Source of the DNA: Gammaproteobacteria bacterium
GTDB taxonomy: Bacteria > Pseudomonadota > Gammaproteobacteria > SZUA-229
Assembly: GCA_027858635.1 (NCBI GenBank)
Contig: JAQICG010000385.1
Location: forward strand, 1-15,708
Reading direction: 5' to 3'
Length of the DNA: 15,708 bases
The position numbers were made by a program, and so were the translations under genes. Below are positions 14,266-15,708 of this stretch, in pieces. The notes beneath the pieces were generated by a model. The model saw only the letters and a program-made list of their open reading frames with translations. It was not told where the DNA came from and searched no databases. How positions within the stretch are numbered: the stretch's first letter is position 1; each line of letters starts with the position of its first letter.

Positions 14266-15222
14266 CTAGATGATACTAATGGCTTTCAGAAACACTATTA
14301 TAATGGCAACCGGGGTGACATATCTCAGCAGTATTCGCCAGAGTTTGTAAATCCAGTCGTAGGTTTTTAATTCATCGCGGCTGGAAGACTCGCGCATCAG
14401 CCAGGCCGCGAAAATGGCGATGAACAGCCCGCCCAGAGGCAGCATGACATTAAAAGTGAGATTTTCCAACGTGGTGAACAAGGTGTAGTCCTTGAACAGG
14501 TAGGGGATGCTCCAGGTTTTATCCGACCAGATATTGAACGAGAAGATGGTGCCCAGCCCCACGAACCAGGCCGCGACGCCTGTCCAGACCGAGGCATGGA
14601 GTCGATTCATGCCCTTGTTTTCCGCCAGCCAGGCGACCGCAGGTTCGATCAGTGAGATGGCCGAGGTCCAGGCCGCAAATACCAACAGAATGAAAAAAGT
14701 CGTGCCGATGAGAGTGCCCGCTTCCATCTGCCCGAAGGCAATGGGCAGGGTTTTGAAAATCAGGCCGGGGCCAGCGCCGGGCTCCAGACCGTTGGCGAAA
14801 ACGATGGGGAAAATGGCCAGACCCGCCAGCAGCGCGACAATAGTATCGGCGGCGGCAATAAACATCGTCGCCTGAACAATGGAGGTGCCTTTGGGCAGGT
14901 AGGAGCCGTATACCATAATCGCGCCCATGCCCAGGCTGAGGGTGAAAAAGGCATGGCCCATGGCGTCCAGAATGCCTTCATTAGTAATCTCGCCAGGGGT
15001 GAACATGAAACTGACCCCTTGCATAAAATGGCCGGTGGTCATGGCGTAGCCGACGATCAGCAGCAACAGGGCGAATAAAGCCGGCATCAGGAAGCGAATC
15101 GCCACCTCCAGCCCGTGCTTCACGCCGCGCGCGACCACAATCATGGTCATCGCCATAAAAATGGTATGCCAGGCCAGCAATTTTTCCGGATCGGAGACCA
15201 GATCGGCAAATATTCTGCTCAC
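14266..15222 (-). CDS. C-terminal piece of the split NSS transporter
   Basis: A 318-residue open piece from a GTG at 15222, nine bases past the amber codon. It holds the remaining helices (from about TM4 onwards), including the unwound helix 6 region LSLGMGAIMVYGSYLPKG (95-112) and TSAIS (186-190), equivalent to the Thr/Ser sodium ligands of LeuT helix 8. GAGGGG directly touches the GTG, too close to be an ideal ribosome binding site, but restart after the nearby stop is conceivable. On its own it lacks helix 1 and could not form the LeuT-type sodium site. The stop is nine bases before ratA. Confidence 0.6.
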   Translation of the reverse strand: MSRIFADLVSDPEKLLAWHTIFMAMTMIVVARGVKHGLEVAIRFLMPALFALLLLIVGYAMTTGHFMQGVSFMFTPGEITNEGILDAMGHAFFTLSLGMGAIMVYGSYLPKGTSIVQATMFIAAADTIVALLAGLAIFPIVFANGLEPGAGPGLIFKTLPIAFGQMEAGTLIGTTFFILLVFAAWTSAISLIEPAVAWLAENKGMNRLHASVWTGVAAWFVGLGTIFSFNIWSDKTWSIPYLFKDYTLFTTLENLTFNVMLPLGGLFIAIFAAWLMRESSSRDELKTYDWIYKLWRILLRYVTPVAIIIVFLKAISII

Positions 15223-15231
15223 CCCCTCAGC

Positions 15232-15636
15232 CTAAGCGCCCACAAAAACGCCGCTGGCGGTACGAAAAATATAGGACATCGCCCAACCGGCAATGACACT
15301 GTAATAGGAGAGAATCAGGAAACCGGCAACCATGCCCATCCGGCCCAGCCAGATCCAGTTAACGTTGCGCTTCTCCTCTTCGGCAAGGGTTTTCATGGTG
15401 TTAATCGGACTCTGCCGGCCGCGACGGCCCAGCATGACCTCGGCCATCATCACGGGAATACCGATCAGGGCGATACAAAGCAGATACACCAGCACAAAAG
15501 TGCCGCCGCCGTTCTCACCGGTGATATAGGGGAATTTCCAGATGTTACCCAGGCCCACGGCTGAGCCGGTGGCCGCCAGAATAAACATCAATCGTGTCGA
15601 CCACTGTCCGTGTATAGATTTCCGTTCACTTGTCAT
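15232..15636 (-). CDS. N-terminal piece of the split NSS transporter
   Basis: A 134-residue piece starting at ATG 15636, with AGGT eight bases upstream. It carries helix 1 with ATGSAVGLGNIWKFPY (22-37), the ENGGGTF segment, helix 2 with IGIPVMMAEVMLGR, and helix 3 (NWIWLGRMGMVAGFLILSYYSVIAGWA). It ends at the in-frame TAG after GVFVGA. It contains the residues corresponding to the LeuT A22/V23/N27 sodium and substrate region, but cannot work without the second piece. Confidence 0.6.
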   Translation of the reverse strand: MTSERKSIHGQWSTRLMFILAATGSAVGLGNIWKFPYITGENGGGTFVLVYLLCIALIGIPVMMAEVMLGRRGRQSPINTMKTLAEEEKRNVNWIWLGRMGMVAGFLILSYYSVIAGWAMSYIFRTASGVFVGA

Positions 15637-15670
15637 TATTATTACCTGCTACAGAAAAACGTGTGCTGAG

Positions 15671-15697
15671 ATTATACAATCATACCGGCAATGGCAA
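15671..15697 (-). promoter_or_regulatory. Candidate sigma-70 promoter of the NSS-ratA-rnfH operon
   Basis: On the minus strand a perfect TATAAT (15676-15671) lies about 35 bases upstream of the symporter ATG. TTGCCA (15697-15692) lies upstream with a 15-base spacer, slightly short; the register TTTGCC gives 16. The same transcript probably continues into ratA and rnfH, since the gaps are nine bases and an overlap. Confidence 0.45.
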
Positions 15698-15708
15698 AGT
15701 CTGCTGTG

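Larger units (their letters stand above)
14266..15636 (-). pseudogene. Sodium:neurotransmitter symporter (NSS) family gene interrupted by one amber codon
   Basis: Two consecutive open stretches in the same reading frame together make a normal-length NSS transporter (about 456 codons), interrupted only by TAG at 15234-15232. The upstream piece ends SGVFVGA, and translation after the TAG continues AEGVSRIFADLV without any shift. Both sides keep the family's conserved residues: GSAVGLGN in helix 1, SLGMGAIMVYGSY in helix 6 and WTSAISLIE in helix 8, matching the Na+-site regions of LeuT. Since the rest of the gene looks intact, the stop is either recent, a sequencing error, or tolerated by readthrough or restart. 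The substrate is probably an amino acid, not determinable here. Confidence 0.8.

Overview
The window looks like chromosomal DNA of a non-enteric gammaproteobacterium. The protein sequences (DnaE, RNase HII, RelA, Fur, BamE, RnfH, RatA, MlaA) match the gammaproteobacterial versions. The local orders fur/bamE divergent, bamE/rnfH convergent, ratA-rnfH tandem and rnhB-dnaE tandem are familiar from Pseudomonas, E. coli and relatives. I cannot name a genus. No rRNA, tRNA or CRISPR array is visible.

Layout. 1-165 is a large imperfect palindrome resembling a MITE or the end of a transposable element. About 519-1418 (+) is an EamA/DMT transporter. 1419-1783 is non-coding and ends in a roughly 100-bp stem structure with the layout of an integron attC recombination site; its outer box overlaps the stop codon of a small minus-strand gene. 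From there to 6967 everything lies on the minus strand: rnhB, a dispersed-type palindromic repeat, dnaE, and two small uncharacterised genes packed behind dnaE. From 7045 (+) comes an envelope operon: lpxB (lipid A disaccharide synthase), mlaA (outer-membrane lipid-asymmetry lipoprotein) and a small outer-membrane beta-barrel protein whose start overlaps the end of mlaA. Facing it is an AT-richer PlsC-type acyltransferase (-). Then come relA (-), fur (-), bamE (+), rnfH (-), ratA (-) and a sodium:neurotransmitter-symporter family gene (-) cut into two same-frame pieces by one amber codon.

How the genes work together. dnaE and rnhB serve replication and RNA removal from DNA. lpxB, mlaA, the barrel gene and bamE all concern outer-membrane construction or lipid asymmetry. 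relA and fur are global regulators of starvation and iron. rnfH and ratA are small conserved proteins of less certain role. Unlike E. coli, where lpxB-rnhB-dnaE run in one direction, lpxB here is divergent from rnhB and joined to mlaA instead.

Points most worth a second look: the solitary attC-like site behind two unknown genes next to dnaE; the in-frame stop in the symporter gene; the barrel gene coupled to mlaA; the two palindromic elements; and the frequent non-ATG starts, several backed by a visible Shine-Dalgarno sequence. I did not find a convincing wholly new multi-gene system. The attC-like site with its adjacent genes and the mlaA-barrel pair are the nearest candidates.
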